A stretch of DNA of 64,000 nucleotides from Adiantum capillus-veneris (lineage: Eukaryota > Streptophyta > Polypodiopsida > Polypodiales > Pteridaceae), in NCBI GenBank assembly GCA_014529385.2, contig CM043960.1:71682910-71746909 (forward strand). Reading direction: 5' to 3'. Below the pieces are notes generated by a model, which made no database searches, was not told the DNA's origin, and saw only the letters and a program-made list of their open reading frames with translations. Of this stretch, positions 23,766-35,223 are shown one piece after another. A program made the translations under genes and the position numbers. Every line of letters starts with the position of its first letter. The first letter of the stretch is position 1.

Positions 23766-24263
23766 TCATCCCTCACCAACACTGCTTGACAGCTCATCTT
23801 GCTCCACCATCATCAATCTAGCATGATACAATTTAAGACGCAATCCATTTACCCTTGACTTATGTAGAACACCATCCAGGTTAGCTAGCTGATATGTACC
23901 ATTTGGAAAACACTCCACTACCTTGAAAGGGCCTTCCCACTTAATTTGAAACTTCTTTTGGAAGGTGTTGTCCAACTTACTGTTGTAGCGCAAAACCAAG
24001 TCATGTTTCTTGATACCCTTACTTTTGACCTTTTCATTTATCTTTGCCAAAGCCTTATCCTGCATCTGCCCATAATGCTCCAATGCGCTCATCTTATCCA
24101 ACTGGACCTCTTGTAACTGCAAGAGCCTCTCTTTGAATGCATCACTAGGCGGCCCAAGCAACTTCTCTAACATCTTGACCGCAGGCAACTCTACCTCCAC
24201 AAGCAATAGTGCTTCCTTTCCATACACCAAATGAAATGGAGTAAACCCTGTACCTGTCTTCAC
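23766..24263 (-). pseudogene. T1 integrase C-terminal part
   Basis: Starts TGTGFTPFHLVYGKEA, the conserved end of the gypsy integrase core (TPF.LVYG). It continues through a helical stretch to KWEGPFKVVECFPNGTYQLA, the GPY/F module of the integrase C-terminus. It is separated from the main pol frame by frame changes at about 24264-24418 that also contain the last catalytic region. Confidence 0.85.
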
Positions 24264-24417
24264 TGAAGTACGGTAAGCTCATAATGCACTAGGCAATTCC
24301 AAATCCCAATTCTTTCCTTGGTGCTCTGTCACTTTAGAAAGAATTTGTACCAACTCACCATTGAATCTTTCATTTAAGCCATTACACTGCGGGTAATAAG
24401 GAGTGGTATGCTGGTGC

Positions 24418-25439
24418 CTAATCTTCATCTTTGTGGCATGTGCATAAGAAGTCTAGCAGTTTAGCTCTAAATCCTGGCCCTTCATCTGAAAGTAGCTCTA
24501 ATGGCACCCCAAACTTGCAACATATTTCATCATACACAAATTTTGCCACATCCTTTGCGATGATCTGTTTTACTGCTATAGCCTCTGCCCATCTAGAGAG
24601 ATAGTCCACTGTCGTCAAGATATAGCTTTTGCCCCTGCTTGTGATAGGTAACGGGCCTATTGCATCAATCCCCCACTTTTCAAACACATCAAACGCCATA
24701 ATGGTTTTTCGTAGCTCTGGCTTCAACACTCTCTTCCCAAATGCTTGACACCTATTGCAAGACCTACACCAATGGTGAACATCCTTGTGCAAACTAGGCC
24801 ATACATACCCCTCTTGCAAAATCTTATGCAAGGTGATCTTTAGAGCAAAATGGCCACCACATGCGCCTTCATGATTCTCTTCCAACACTCTGTAAAGCTC
24901 CTCCCGCCAAGGTACACGTCTCAACGCGAGATCAACCCCTTTCATGTATAAGACATCACCAATCAATTTGTACCTGTATGCTCTACGCACAAAGCCATAC
25001 TTCTTAGACTTCTGAATCTCCTTTGGAATGATTCCTGTTAGCAAAAACTCCTCTTCTTGAGCCAAACTTTCCCGGCCATGATAAAGAGGTAAAGTGGTCC
25101 TCAACACAAATAGCTTCCCAATCATGCCTTGAGCTGCTTCATGTGCCTCTCCATTTAGAGCACGTTCAATGTGTCTGATGATCCATGCTTCGAACTTTTT
25201 TAACAGGACTTTAATTCTAAAGCACATTTCCTTCAATGAGGTGTTCTTGCTCTTCCACACACCCAGCACTTGCTTCACCACTAACAAGGCATCACCTTTT
25301 ATGCTCAACCTTCGAACCCCATGCTTCAAACAAATGTGTAATCCGGCTTCCAGAGTAGCATATTCAGCCTCATTGTTACGATGAGCATCCAATTTGAACC
25401 CTCTCTTGCATACTAGCTTCTCCTTTGGATCATAAAGTG
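24418..25439 (-). pseudogene. T1 second RNase H and integrase N-terminal/core
   Basis: Begins in the second RNase H (RNNEAEYATLEAGL follows the FFDGSY block of the upstream frame). Next is the integrase zinc-binding region (HEGACGGHF ... CRSCNRCQAF), then core blocks KWGIDAIGPLP and LLSDEGPGF with two of the three catalytic acids. Continuity with 25440-26399 is broken by a frameshift near 25440. Confidence 0.88.
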
Positions 25440-27077
25440 CTATACCCCTGAAGCTGCATCATGGCTCTTTCTGTATGAACCATCAAAGAACAACACATGT
25501 GCATTGCTGATCTGTGGCATTTCTTCAACTACCTTTCTCACCACCTCTTCCTTAACAATAAGGGGATTCTCCTTGTAGGTCAACAAATCAGCTAGCGTAG
25601 CCCTTGTACTATCTTCCACTAGAAAAGAGAACTCAAACTCTTGCAGCTCAATTACCCATTTCTTCACCACATTTGACATGTTAGTACCATTAATTAACTG
25701 TGGCAAAAAGGCATAACTCATCAAGAAAACAAAAGGCCGTGGTAGCAAGTAATGACGAAATCGTCGACAAGCAAATATTACACTGGCCATCACTAGCTCT
25801 ACTTCCGAGAACTTTCTCTCCGCTACCAACTTCACTCGGCTTGCACAATACATTGGCCTCATATAATGGCTGCCCTTCCCCTTTTGCAATAGCATGGCTC
25901 CAATGGCATCATCCCCTACTGATGGATTTACATAAAACACTTTCTCCCAATCAGGAGCTTGCATGGCTGACAACCCCCCTAACACCTCTTTCACCTCTTG
26001 AAACACTTCTTCACACTTGTCATCCCATTGCAATGGATCATGCTTTGCCACTTGCTGTAATGGATAAAGAAGCTGCGAAGACAATGGAATAAAACGTGCC
26101 ATGTACTTCACTTTGTGTATAAAAGTTGCCAATTGCTTCCTACTCGTAGGTGATGGAAGAAGAATAATAGGCTTAACCTTTTCTGGATCAGCCTCAATGC
26201 CATTTTCTGACACCATATGGCCCAATAACTTCACCCTTGGCTGTGCTAGATGATATTTCTTTGGATTTAGTTGTCCTCCACATTCATCATATCGAGCCAA
26301 TACCATCTGCAGCTTCTCATGGTGTTCAGCCCTACTGCTATAAACACAGAAGTCATCCATAAAAGCTTTAACACAACTACCAATGAATGGTTCCAACACC
26401 CAATTTGCTCTCTCTTAATAGAAGGAAGGTCTATTTGACAACCCAAATGGCAATACTGTGTAGCAATAGCAGCCCCATGGCGTAATAAAAGTGGTCTTTG
26501 TGCGGTCTTTAAGAGCAATCTTCAATTAAAAATAGCCTGAAAAACCATCACACACACTGTACCTCTCATAACCTGCCACTGAATCCAAGATCTGATCGAT
26601 GAATGGAAGAGGATATCGGTTCTTCTTAGTGGCTGCGTTTAAGGGTTTAAAATCTACACAAATTCTCCACTTCCCATCCTTCTTTGGACTGACTATAACT
26701 GGACTCACCCATTCTGTGGTCTCCACAGGGACTATGAACCCTGCCTTCAACAACTTGTCCACCTCTTCTCGCAAGGCTTCCATTTGCTCTTGACCCATCC
26801 TTCTTAGCCTTTGCCGCACTGGCTTAGCACCTTCTTTCAGCTCTATATGCATCTCTTCGCCCTTGAACCCTCTGATCTCTTGATATGAAGTAATGAACAA
26901 ATCAGGAAAACTAGCCAGCATGTGCAAATATATATCCTTCTCCATAGCTGAGAGGTCTCCACTAATCATTTGTGTCAACAATTCCTGCTTCTTTGATAAC
27001 TCAACCTTGGTTTGCATCAGCCCTTCAATCACTTCATAAGGCCCTTCACTTTCATCTTCAACCTCATTCGCAAATGC
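25440..27077 (-). pseudogene. T1 reverse transcriptase and first RNase H
   Basis: One frame, interrupted by two in-frame TAA stops (about 26526 and 26415). RT blocks: GFIVPVETTEWVSPVIVSPK, WRICVDFKPLNAATKK, YSVCDGFSGYF, then FMDDFCVYS with the catalytic DD pair intact, and LLGHMVS. RNase H follows (YVNPSVGDDAIGAMLLQ, CASRV). The frame ends with FFDGSYRKSHDAASG, the start of the second RNase H. It lies in the -1 frame relative to gag-protease. Confidence 0.9.
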
Positions 27078-27079
27078 AA

Positions 27080-29053
27080 CTAAACCAAACTCCTGGTTTC
27101 TTTGTCCATCAAAAGAAATGCAACATCAGCATCCTTATCACTGCTGGTAGTACTATCACTGTCCTCATCTGTCACCGTGGAAGAGTCTTCATCACTAGAC
27201 TCATCCTCATCTTCATAAAGCTTCTCTAATCGTTTCCTTGTGTCCATATTATAAAGCTTCTTGGTACCTGTCTTTCCATAGAGGCTAATCGTACCATGTC
27301 GCCAATCTTGAACAGCTCCCACTGCACGTAACCATGGTCTGCCCAGTATAATAGGATATGCTCCCAACCCTATTGGCATCACATGAAAATCAACCACTGC
27401 CTTTGCATCATATGCCTCCACTTCTAAGCTCTTTACAACACCCAAGCATTTTACTTTTTGATGGTTTGCCAATCTGATCCGAAAACCTGACACCTCAGCC
27501 ACTGTGAGACCCATCTTCTCAACGCATGAGTGTGTTATGACGCATATTTGGGCTCCGCCATCCACATAACCTTGTCCCAAATTTTTCCTTTTATGCCACA
27601 CATCTACCATTGGACAAATGTCTGGTAGCTCATCCATTGCCAACACCTTTACTGAACCTCTCTCTCGCTCTGTCTCCATTGGGTTAACCATCCTCTTCCA
27701 CTGTCGCTTTAGCTTAGGCACCATCTCTATAAGCTGCCCAAAAGTAACATCTGTCTTCCTGCTCGTCAGATCCTCCTTCAAGTCATAGCTTAATTGCCCA
27801 TCCCCTAGTGGAAAATCTGAAACATGAAACTTTCGATGAGCTCTCCTTTTCCTCTTGGCCTTGACATCCTCGCCTTCATGGCTCTTTCCTTTCTTCTTAC
27901 TAGGACCTGGGGCACTTCTTCCTTCCTTATCCTCTGTGGTCCTCTTCCCAATAGGCATCACTAATGTATCCTCTAGCTTTGATGCCTTCTCCAAGGTGAC
28001 TACACTTAGCACTTTTGTCTTTCCCTTTTCCTCCTGGGTCAGTCCACTGGTTCCTTCGTCTCCCTTAATTTCGATGCCATAATCATTTGACCTAGTTAGC
28101 ACCTGTCTTGGCAATGGATACATGTCTCCCCCAATCCTTGGTGGCTTATCACATTGCGGGCTGATGTGACCCAACTCTCCACAATTATAACATGTAGGCG
28201 TCTGCCTCCAAAACCTACCATTGCTTTGTCCAACACCATTCCTAGGCCTTTCTTCACCTCCTGGCTGATTTGCAAACCTCCCTCGACCTCGATTATTTCC
28301 CACTTGACCTAGCATGTTTAGGCTGAGATTCTTCATCAAATCTACCACTTGCCTCATGTCTTGCCTTAGCCCATCATCTTGCACCGATGTAGTGACCACT
28401 GCTGGCATAACCTGAGTAGTAACAGGAACCATTGGTTCATGATGAACCCTTGACATGCGACCTTGTAAAGACTCTATAAGCTGAAATTCAGACCTCATGG
28501 GAAAAAACTCCACCCCTAACTGGCTCATTTTCCTCAACTTGCACTCTTTGTTCCTTGCTACCTCTAGTGCATCTTCATATGTCCTAGGCTTCTTTAGCTC
28601 CACTCTCCAACGTATATTCTCCCAAAGACCAGCCAAGAACCTGTCCTTCATCATGTCAGGCGGGGGTACCTGTGGTGCTAAAGCCTTGCACATCAACTCC
28701 CATGCCAATGAGAACTTACGTATGTACGCATCTACTGGCTCACCTTCCTTTTGCACCAAATCTTGTACTTCTTGCCACACTTTGTCAGGATCTTCTATCT
28801 TCACAAACTCCACTTCCAACCCATGCCTTAGATTGTCCCAACTCAATCTTACAGGTGGATCCGCTGCACGCAACTCCTCTTCAAATGTTTTGGACCAGAC
28901 TCGTGCATCACTCTTCAAACAAATTTGGAGAAGACGTAACATCTGCGCACGGTCATGAATCTGGTTGCTAATGCAAGCAACCTCCATCTTTTCCAAAAAA
29001 TCTTCCACATCTTCATCACTTCTTCCATGAAACTCCGGATAAGAGAAAGCCAT
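27080..29053 (-). CDS. T1 gag-protease polyprotein
   Basis: Chosen start is ATG 29053 (MAFSYPEFHG), the usual gag core beginning; the frame stays open upstream to 29110 without clear need. About 657 codons: capsid-like core with EEVACISNQ-type helices at residues ~20-200, a CCHC knuckle CYNCGELGHISPQC near residue ~290, basic linker, then a retropepsin with YVDGGAQICV (DGGA where DSGA/DTGA is usual) and PIILGRPWL near residue ~575. The frame ends at TAG 27080-27082 with pol in the -1 frame. No internal stops, unlike pol. Confidence 0.88.
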   Translation of the reverse strand: MAFSYPEFHGRSDEDVEDFLEKMEVACISNQIHDRAQMLRLLQICLKSDARVWSKTFEEELRAADPPVRLSWDNLRHGLEVEFVKIEDPDKVWQEVQDLVQKEGEPVDAYIRKFSLAWELMCKALAPQVPPPDMMKDRFLAGLWENIRWRVELKKPRTYEDALEVARNKECKLRKMSQLGVEFFPMRSEFQLIESLQGRMSRVHHEPMVPVTTQVMPAVVTTSVQDDGLRQDMRQVVDLMKNLSLNMLGQVGNNRGRGRFANQPGGEERPRNGVGQSNGRFWRQTPTCYNCGELGHISPQCDKPPRIGGDMYPLPRQVLTRSNDYGIEIKGDEGTSGLTQEEKGKTKVLSVVTLEKASKLEDTLVMPIGKRTTEDKEGRSAPGPSKKKGKSHEGEDVKAKRKRRAHRKFHVSDFPLGDGQLSYDLKEDLTSRKTDVTFGQLIEMVPKLKRQWKRMVNPMETERERGSVKVLAMDELPDICPMVDVWHKRKNLGQGYVDGGAQICVITHSCVEKMGLTVAEVSGFRIRLANHQKVKCLGVVKSLEVEAYDAKAVVDFHVMPIGLGAYPIILGRPWLRAVGAVQDWRHGTISLYGKTGTKKLYNMDTRKRLEKLYEDEDESSDEDSSTVTDEDSDSTTSSDKDADVAFLLMDKETRSLV

Positions 29054-29700
29054 GGCTACCCAAGCTACGATGCTTTGAGAACCCCTTCGAACACACGTGC
29101 AAGAACCCAAAACTTCTCACCACCCAATCCCCAGAAACTTCAATGGAGCTCAACTTTAGATAATGACAAACACATGCACATCAAATGAGTTTTCATAGTT
29201 AATCATCGGAATGACAACAGGCAAAGGACATTCCAGGATCTCTCGTAATCTTCTTGGCCCGAACATAAAGACTATGCGTTGTTGGAAAAAAATCTTCTTG
29301 GACACATGAACATTTATCTGGATTCTTTGAGTTAAATAAAAAGGAGTGAATTGAGGGCCATTTTGATCATCCATTAAAGCCAACCATGAAGCTCCCAAGA
29401 AGGCACACCTGACTTAACCTCTGATTTTACCAAAATTTCAGCAGCATAACAACATAAATGGCTCAAAAGACCAAGAAACCAGCCATCATAACTTGAAAAA
29501 ATTTTGACAAAGTTTCCCCAGAAGTAGAGCAGTAGGAACCAAAAATATAGACTCTATATATATTCATAAACTGTCAACAATAGAACCCGAGCATCAAATA
29601 GGACTCACTAGTACATAGCCTATGGCGAGGTCACGAAAAGGGTGCTCCAGCTACCTGTATCACCGAAAGGATCTCCACATTTGAGAATCATTGCGTCCAT
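29054..29700 (-). other. T1 5' leader, primer site not identified
   Basis: About 650 bp between gag start and recognisable 5' LTR. No standard tRNA-complementary site lies next to 29700, consistent with a deletion that removed the end of the 5' LTR and the primer site. Confidence 0.55.
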
Positions 29701-30435
29701 TGCGTCCGGAACGCCCAAAAAGCCCACCCTACAATGTCACAGTGCTCAAATCCGACCTCGGATGAGCAATTTAGGGCCAAAAAATGCTCCAAAAACAGCA
29801 AAAAACACACTTGCGGCTGTTCCTCCTCTCTTCTCCACGTTTTTTCTGGTCTTCTCTCTGTTTTTTCAGTTCCCTCACTTAGCTTTTTTAGTTGGGCACC
29901 CGTGGCCTTTTAGATGACCTCAAACGGACCCCGAACAGGCCAGAAACTGACCTCGCAGTGCATAGTTGTCACCTTTTTGCATCATCTGCACACCTAGTAC
30001 TCAGTTTTTCCAAATAATGCATCCCGCCACCATGTGAAGTGGCCCCAAAAAGTGGTCTTCATGATGACCTTTTTGCATAAGTATCACAAGAAAACACCCA
30101 CGTCGTGTCCATACTTCTCCGTGTGCAAGTATTGACCCCGTTCGACCTCTTGACGCCACTCGATGCCATCTGACGCACCTGCTTACCTCATGTCGTCGGC
30201 CCGCGGATAGCTTCCTCGAGAAGTTTTACGCGCTACCAACTCCTCCTTATTATAGAAAAAACACAGTGGTACTGGTAATAGTGAAAATCGATGCACTATG
30301 TACACCCTGTCCTACCTGTACACATGTGGGCCCCACGTAACCACCTGGCTATGGAAAATGGGCAATCCTTTATTTGATGCACCATGCATGTATATGTACA
30401 TATGCGCAATCCCTTGCTCCAAAAACCTCCTGACA
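29701..30435 (-). repeat. T1 5' LTR, truncated
   Basis: 735 bp matching 22949-23679 with few differences, ending TGACA at 30435 against the ACGAT duplication. It lacks the counterpart of 22546-22948. Confidence 0.82.
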
Positions 30436-30548
30436 ACGATTAGGAATCGACACGCCCAAGTGAACTTGGGTTCGTGCGACCTCAACATGCAAAAAAAATT
30501 CCGTGGTTCTTGTGGTTCTTTCCTTGAGTGATGCAAAACACTACCAAA

Positions 30549-30561
30549 GCTCTGATACCAA
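30549..30561 (-). promoter_or_regulatory. X1 primer binding site (initiator tRNA-Met)
   Basis: Plus strand GCTCTGATACCAA, i.e. TTGGTATCAGAGC on the element strand, adjacent to the 5' LTR. Confidence 0.88.
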
Positions 30562-31676
30562 TGTTAGGTGCAGTGGAATGAATGTTTGAACTTTGCTCAA
30601 GATGAGTGCTCCGAACTGTGCTCAAGGTTCCTTTTGTTCTTATGGAAGGGAGAGCCTTCCGTTCTTAATGAGAGAGTGCTATGATCACAACAAAGTGAGT
30701 GGACACTGTGCGTGCAAGTGTATGAGACTGAGAGATAGAGAGAGAAGAGAAATGCGACAACAGAGACGTTGTAAAACCCTCCTCCGAAGACCCCACTCTT
30801 GAGAGTGGTCTACTATTGATTGCACAAACTGGTACAAACTGAATGCATGTGACTGATGCAAGTATAGGCTAGATCGATGACGACGACGGGGATGGCAAGA
30901 CCGATCTAAGGGCTGAAATCTACTACTCTTTATCTGCTGTCCAAAAACGCTAATGGTTGAAATCTGCTGCAAATCAAAACGCTGAATTTAGGGCTGATTT
31001 CTGCTGCTGAAAAACGCTATTTTGCTGGTCCTTATGGCTGAAAACTGTTGGTGCTTATCTGTTGAGAACTGATGGTCTTTAGGCTGAGAATCGCCATGGG
31101 ATGGTAGGGCGATATGGGCTCCAAAAACGCTAGGCTGCCAATCTGGAAAACGCTAGCACTTAAGGACTTCTGGCGATGCTCATTGGGATCAAAAACGCTA
31201 GGACTGTGGGGTCTCCGGCGATGAAGCTTGCTGATGGGAAAACGCCAAGGCTGAGGATCTGCTTGAGGGAAATCGCCCCCAAGGGGTTGTTGCTTGAGAA
31301 GTTGCTTGTTGAGCAGTGGAGCTCCTACTGCCTCTTCTGCCAGAAAGTGCTAGCTCTAGTTTACTTATATACAAACTTAGCAAAATTGCCCTACCTACTT
31401 TCCAACAAAAGTCACTTAAAAATAATAGGTGAAAAATGTCAAAAATAGGTAAAATAGGCTAAATGCATTGGAAAATTCCCCTGAAGGATTCTGATGGATT
31501 CTGATGGGAATGCTTATGATCATGCTATGTGCAACCGGAGGATATGCATCTACTCTAAGTGTCTGGACATGCACGGTCTGCGAACAGACTCACAAAGGTG
31601 CCAGATCACTTCCTATTCTAGACTGACTTGATTGAACTGAACCCTGATCATGCAGGGTTGGATGTGTCACGTGACA
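30562..31676 (-). repeat. X1 5' LTR (1115 bp)
   Basis: Plus strand starts TGTTAGGTGCAG and ends GTCACGTGACA. It carries the characteristic run of AAAACGCTAG and GGCTGAAA motifs (30900-31260) and a TATATA box near 31370. Confidence 0.9.
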
Positions 31677-32772
31677 AGAGAGAAGAGAATACGACACCAG
31701 AATGTTGTCAAACCCCTCCTCCAAAGGCCCCACTCTCTATGGCGAGAGCGGTCTACTATTGATTGCACAAATCTCTACAATGCTTGGACTTGCCGATGAT
31801 GTCGACGACGATGAGGACGATGACGAGATGGGCTGAAATCTGAAAATGCTAAGGGCTGAAATCTGTAAATCTTTATCTGCTGAATTTTGACTCTATGTCG
31901 ATGACGATGACGATGTCGATGACGATGACGATGTCGATGGCGATGATGCGACGACGACGACGCGCTGAAAACGCAGATGCTGAAATCTGCGTTTTCCGGG
32001 CTGCAATTGCAAACTTCAACGGATCTGACCGTGCGGCGAGGATTTGTTGCGGGAAGGTGAGATCTGCGAGGTTCGGGGGTTCTACTGCGGAGTCTGACTG
32101 CTGAAAACTGAAAATGTTGGTCCTTCTTGAGTCCTTGTTGCGATGGAATTGCAAAATACTAGGGGCTGATCTGCAAACCAAAAACGCTAGGGCTGAATTG
32201 GAGTCTGCTGCAAAAACGTTGTGGATCTGCCAGTGCAAACCACTAACGCTAGTGCTGATCTCTCCTTTGCTGTCGCCGGGCTGATGCAGATGCAAAAACA
32301 CTGGCTGATCTGGGTTCTTGTCCAAAAACGCTAGCTCTTCTGCTGTGATGCAGAAACGCTAGAGAATCTTGGGGTCCTACTGAGAAGTTGTCTGTGAGCA
32401 AGCGCTCTTGCTGACTTTTCTGCCAGAAAGTGCTAGCGCTAGGTTTCTATATCTACAAACTTATGGAATTTGCCCTACCCAGTTTCCAACAAAAGTCACT
32501 TAAAAATAATAAGTGAAAAATGTCAAAAATAGGGTAAATAGGTCTATGCACTGGAAAATGTTCTTGATGGTTTCTATGGTACTGCTGATGATCATGCTGT
32601 TGCTGCAACCAGAGGATATGCATCTAATCTAAGTGTCTGGACATGCACGGTCTGCGAACAGACTCACAAAAGTGCCAGATCACTTCCTATTCTAGACTGA
32701 CTTGACTGAACTAAACCATGGTCATGTTGTAGCTTGTCCACGGACACATAGGGTTGGATGTGTCACGTGACA

Positions 32773-33446
32773 CTGTTATGTGTGTTACATAATACACGTA
32801 AACGATCGGAGAGTGAAATGTGAACAACCCAACTGGTGTGAGGTACGCTCAACACAAGTCCTGGACGTTGTTGTAATGTTGATTGATAGTTTAATCAATC
32901 TAATTCCTGATGAAGTGTGTGGAACGCATAACACAACTATCAACGGACAATTTAAAATCTCGGATTGTGGTCAAACATCGTACATATTTACATCCAAGAC
33001 AACACCAAGTCATCTATTGATGAGTGGTGTATCTGCGGATCACAAAGTACAAGGCGTGTCATGCTAAGATGAAGAGGGCATAGGTATGCATCTCTCCACT
33101 CTTAGATAGACCAACGTATCCCTCATATTTCTATGTAGTAAGAACGATGATGTGACTTAATCCAATCCCTGATGAAGTGTGTGGAACTCACAACACAAAC
33201 ATCAACGAACAACTTAACAATCTTAGATGCAGACCAAATATAGTATGTATCTACATCCAAGACAACACCAAGTCTTCTAGTGATGAACAATGACGTGTCT
33301 TTGGAGTTCGAAACACAAGAGTAACCAGTGCGTCACACAAAGATGAAGAGGGCATAAACTATACATCTCTCCACTCTCTGTTTGACGAACAAAACTCTTG
33401 TGTGTACGTGAAACAAACGATAATTTGAGCTGATCTAAAATTGATG
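32773..33446. repeat. Diverged tandem repeat of about 265 bp
   Basis: Two units, roughly 32900-33165 and 33167-33430, share CCTGATGAAGTGTGTGGAAC, ACATCCAAGACAACACCAAG, AAAGATGAAGAGGGCATA and CATCTCTCCACTCT. No coding. It belongs to H1's own sequence between X3 and X4. Confidence 0.72.
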
Positions 33447-34606
33447 TTAGGTGCAGCGGAATGATTGTTTGCGCTTTGCTCAAGATGAGTGCTCCGAACT
33501 GTGCTCAAGGGGTTCCTTTTAGTTCTTATGGAAGGTAGAGCCTTCCGTTCTTAAGTGCTATGATCAGAAACAAAGTAAATGGACACTGTATGTGCAAGTG
33601 TATGAGATTGAGAGATAGAGAGAGAAGAGAGATACGACACCAGAGACATTGTAAAACCCTCCTCCGAAGGCCCCACTCTCGTCGGCGAGAGTGGTCTACT
33701 TATGATTGCACAAAGTGGTACAATGCGGATGCAATGGACTGATGCAACTTGGGACTATGCCGATGACCACGACGATGATGACGACGACGACTTTAGGGCT
33801 GAAATCTGTAGTCTTCTGTCTACTGAATTTCGGGGCTGTTTCGGTGGCTGAAAATGACTGTTTTGGCTACATTTTCGAGGGCTCAAAATAGGGGTCTTCT
33901 GCAACCAACTAGGGCTGAATCTGCTGCTAATCCTAACTGCTGAAAACGCTGCTCCCCTGCTGCATCAATGGCTGAAAACCAAAAACACTGGCAGATCTGG
34001 GAACTTGCGGGCGATTCTGGCTAAAAATAGAAAACGCTGAACTGATCGGCTATCGTCGATGAGAACACTGGCTAGTCTGATGTGCTCGCGATGAGAAACT
34101 GCTAACGCCAGGGCTTGAGGGATTGTTGGCGAGGATCTGGTCTGAAATCGCCAAGGGCTAGGGGGAGATGGTGATGGAGACCAAAAACGCTAGGGGGTAC
34201 TGCTGGGGTTCTGCTGAGAAGGTGCCTGTTGAGCATGTGCTCCTGCTGCCAGAAAGTGCTAACTTGGGTTTGCTTATATATTAACTTAGCAAAATTGCCC
34301 TACCTACTTTTGTTGGAAAGTCACTTTAAAATAATAAGTGAAAAATATCAAAAATAGGGAAAATAGGCTAAATGCACTGGAAAATTCCCTTGATGGAATC
34401 TGATGGATTCTGATGGGAATACTGATGATCATGCTGTGTGCAACCAGAGGATATGCATCTATGCTAAGTGACTGGGCATGCACGGTCTACGAATAGACTC
34501 ATAAAAGTGCCAGATCACTTCTAATCTAGACTTGACTGGACTGACTGAATCCTGATCATGCTGTAGCTTGTCCATGGACACATAGGGTTGGATGTGTCAC
34601 GTGACA
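33447..34606 (-). mobile_element. X4: solo LTR of family X
   Basis: A 1160-bp LTR starting TGTTAGGTGCAGCGG and ending GTCACGTGACA. A perfect duplication ATTGA flanks it (33442-33446 and 34607-34611), with no interior on either side. A second independent solo LTR of the same family in H1. Confidence 0.92.
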
Positions 34607-34611
34607 ATTGA

Positions 34612-35000
34612 GCAACCTATAGGTCACTCTAGAGTGAGAGGTGTAGATCATGCCTACTGCACACCACGAGTCTACCACTAAACCCTAAACTCGGCCCTGT
34701 GGTGAGAGATAGACAACTGCACCACACGAGTGAGAATCTAAGTCTGTCCTAAAACCCTTCTCTACAGTGAGCCAAGTGGCTGCACTCCATGAGAAAAGTG
34801 ACTAATTTCTACACTCTTCTGGAGTGAGCCGGATGGCTACACACCACGAAGTGGCCTATAACCTGCAAGCCAACTCTGTGGTTAGAGTAAAACAACTGCA
34901 CCACACGAGTCTTGCACAACACACAAAAACAAGTTAGAAAAGAGCAGGACAAGTTGAAAATATTACCTTAAGCTCTGGCTGTCCCAAAATCCTCCTCAAG
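34612..35000. repeat. Short degenerate repeats, non-coding
   Basis: AACTGCACCACACGAGT occurs near 34709 and 34890, and related TGGCTGCAC/ACACCACGA fragments lie between, suggesting decayed tandem units of about 60 bp. No gene. Confidence 0.5.
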
Positions 35001-35215
35001 CTCTGGCATTGCTTTCGATCAAAGCCGGCTCAAGCTCTAGAGCTACTTTCGATCGAAGCCGGCGACGGTTTCTTATATAAGATAAGCTTTCGATCGAAAG
35101 ATATTTTGATCGAAATATCTTTCGATCGAAAAGAAAATAAAACGGCTATACAGTGATTATACAGGATTTCAGCGTATAATGGCGTTTTATACGTATATTT
35201 TTTTCGATACGGACG
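35000..35215 (+). repeat. H1 right subterminal and terminal repeats
   Basis: CTTTCGATCGAA-type palindromes at about 35047, 35089 and 35123, with TTGATCGAAAT between, then TATACGT repeats to the end. It mirrors the left end. Confidence 0.68.
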
Positions 35216-35223
35216 TATAAGTT

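Larger units (their letters stand above)
22546..30435 (-). mobile_element. T1: Ty3/gypsy retrotransposon, Tat-like, minus
   Basis: Gag-protease, RT-RNase H, a second RNase H, and integrase are read in that order on the minus strand. ACGAT at 22541-22545 and 30436-30440 is the target duplication. LTR similarity covers 22949-23679 and 29701-30435. The 3' LTR seems to extend to 22546, so the 5' LTR lacks about 400 bp on its primer-site side. Dual RNase H between RT and integrase is the hallmark of the Tat group. Stops and shifts in pol make it defective. It sits in the interior of X1. Confidence 0.88.
19393..31676 (-). mobile_element. X1: family X LTR retrotransposon, minus, hosting T1
   Basis: A perfect target duplication AGAGA flanks it (19388-19392 and 31677-31681). 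The 5' LTR is 30562-31676 with a tRNA-Met site next to it; the 3' LTR is 19393-20748 with a purine tract at 20749-20760. Inside remain an acidic reading frame (21253-22200) and the gypsy element T1. The gag and protease seen in X2 are largely deleted here, leaving about 1.9 kb of own interior. Confidence 0.9.
19212..32772 (-). mobile_element. X3: solo LTR of family X, split by X1
   Basis: LTR sequence at 19212-19392 and 31677-32772 forms one LTR of about 1.28 kb once X1 is removed. Its flanks carry a perfect duplication CTGTT (19207-19211 and 32773-32777), and no internal region is attached. That is the signature of LTR-LTR recombination followed by a new insertion into the solo LTR. A GATGAC-type trinucleotide-rich tract lies at 31795-31965. 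Confidence 0.88.
1953..35215 (+). mobile_element. H1: hAT transposon, 33 kb with nested insertions
   Basis: Both ends carry similar inverted TATACGT-rich sequence: CATTATACGTTATACGGG from 1954, and on the other strand CTTATACGTCCGTATCG from 35221. Both ends also carry palindromic TTTCGATCGAAAG motifs in subterminal position. The flanks share TAAGTT, or eight bases with one mismatch (TCTAAGTT 1945-1952, TATAAGTT 35216-35223), the 8-bp duplication size expected for hAT. The exact termini are uncertain by a few bases. Its transposase reads BED finger, DUF659-like region and dimerisation domain in order across three pieces. Removing W1, W2, X3 and X4 leaves about 7.4 kb, large for hAT because it includes the antisense kinase-like segment. 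Confidence 0.75.

Noticed and set aside
31873-32325. 150-codon frame on the minus strand of X3
   Set aside because: Includes a GATGAC trinucleotide repeat and LTR sequence; not conserved in X1, X2 or X4.
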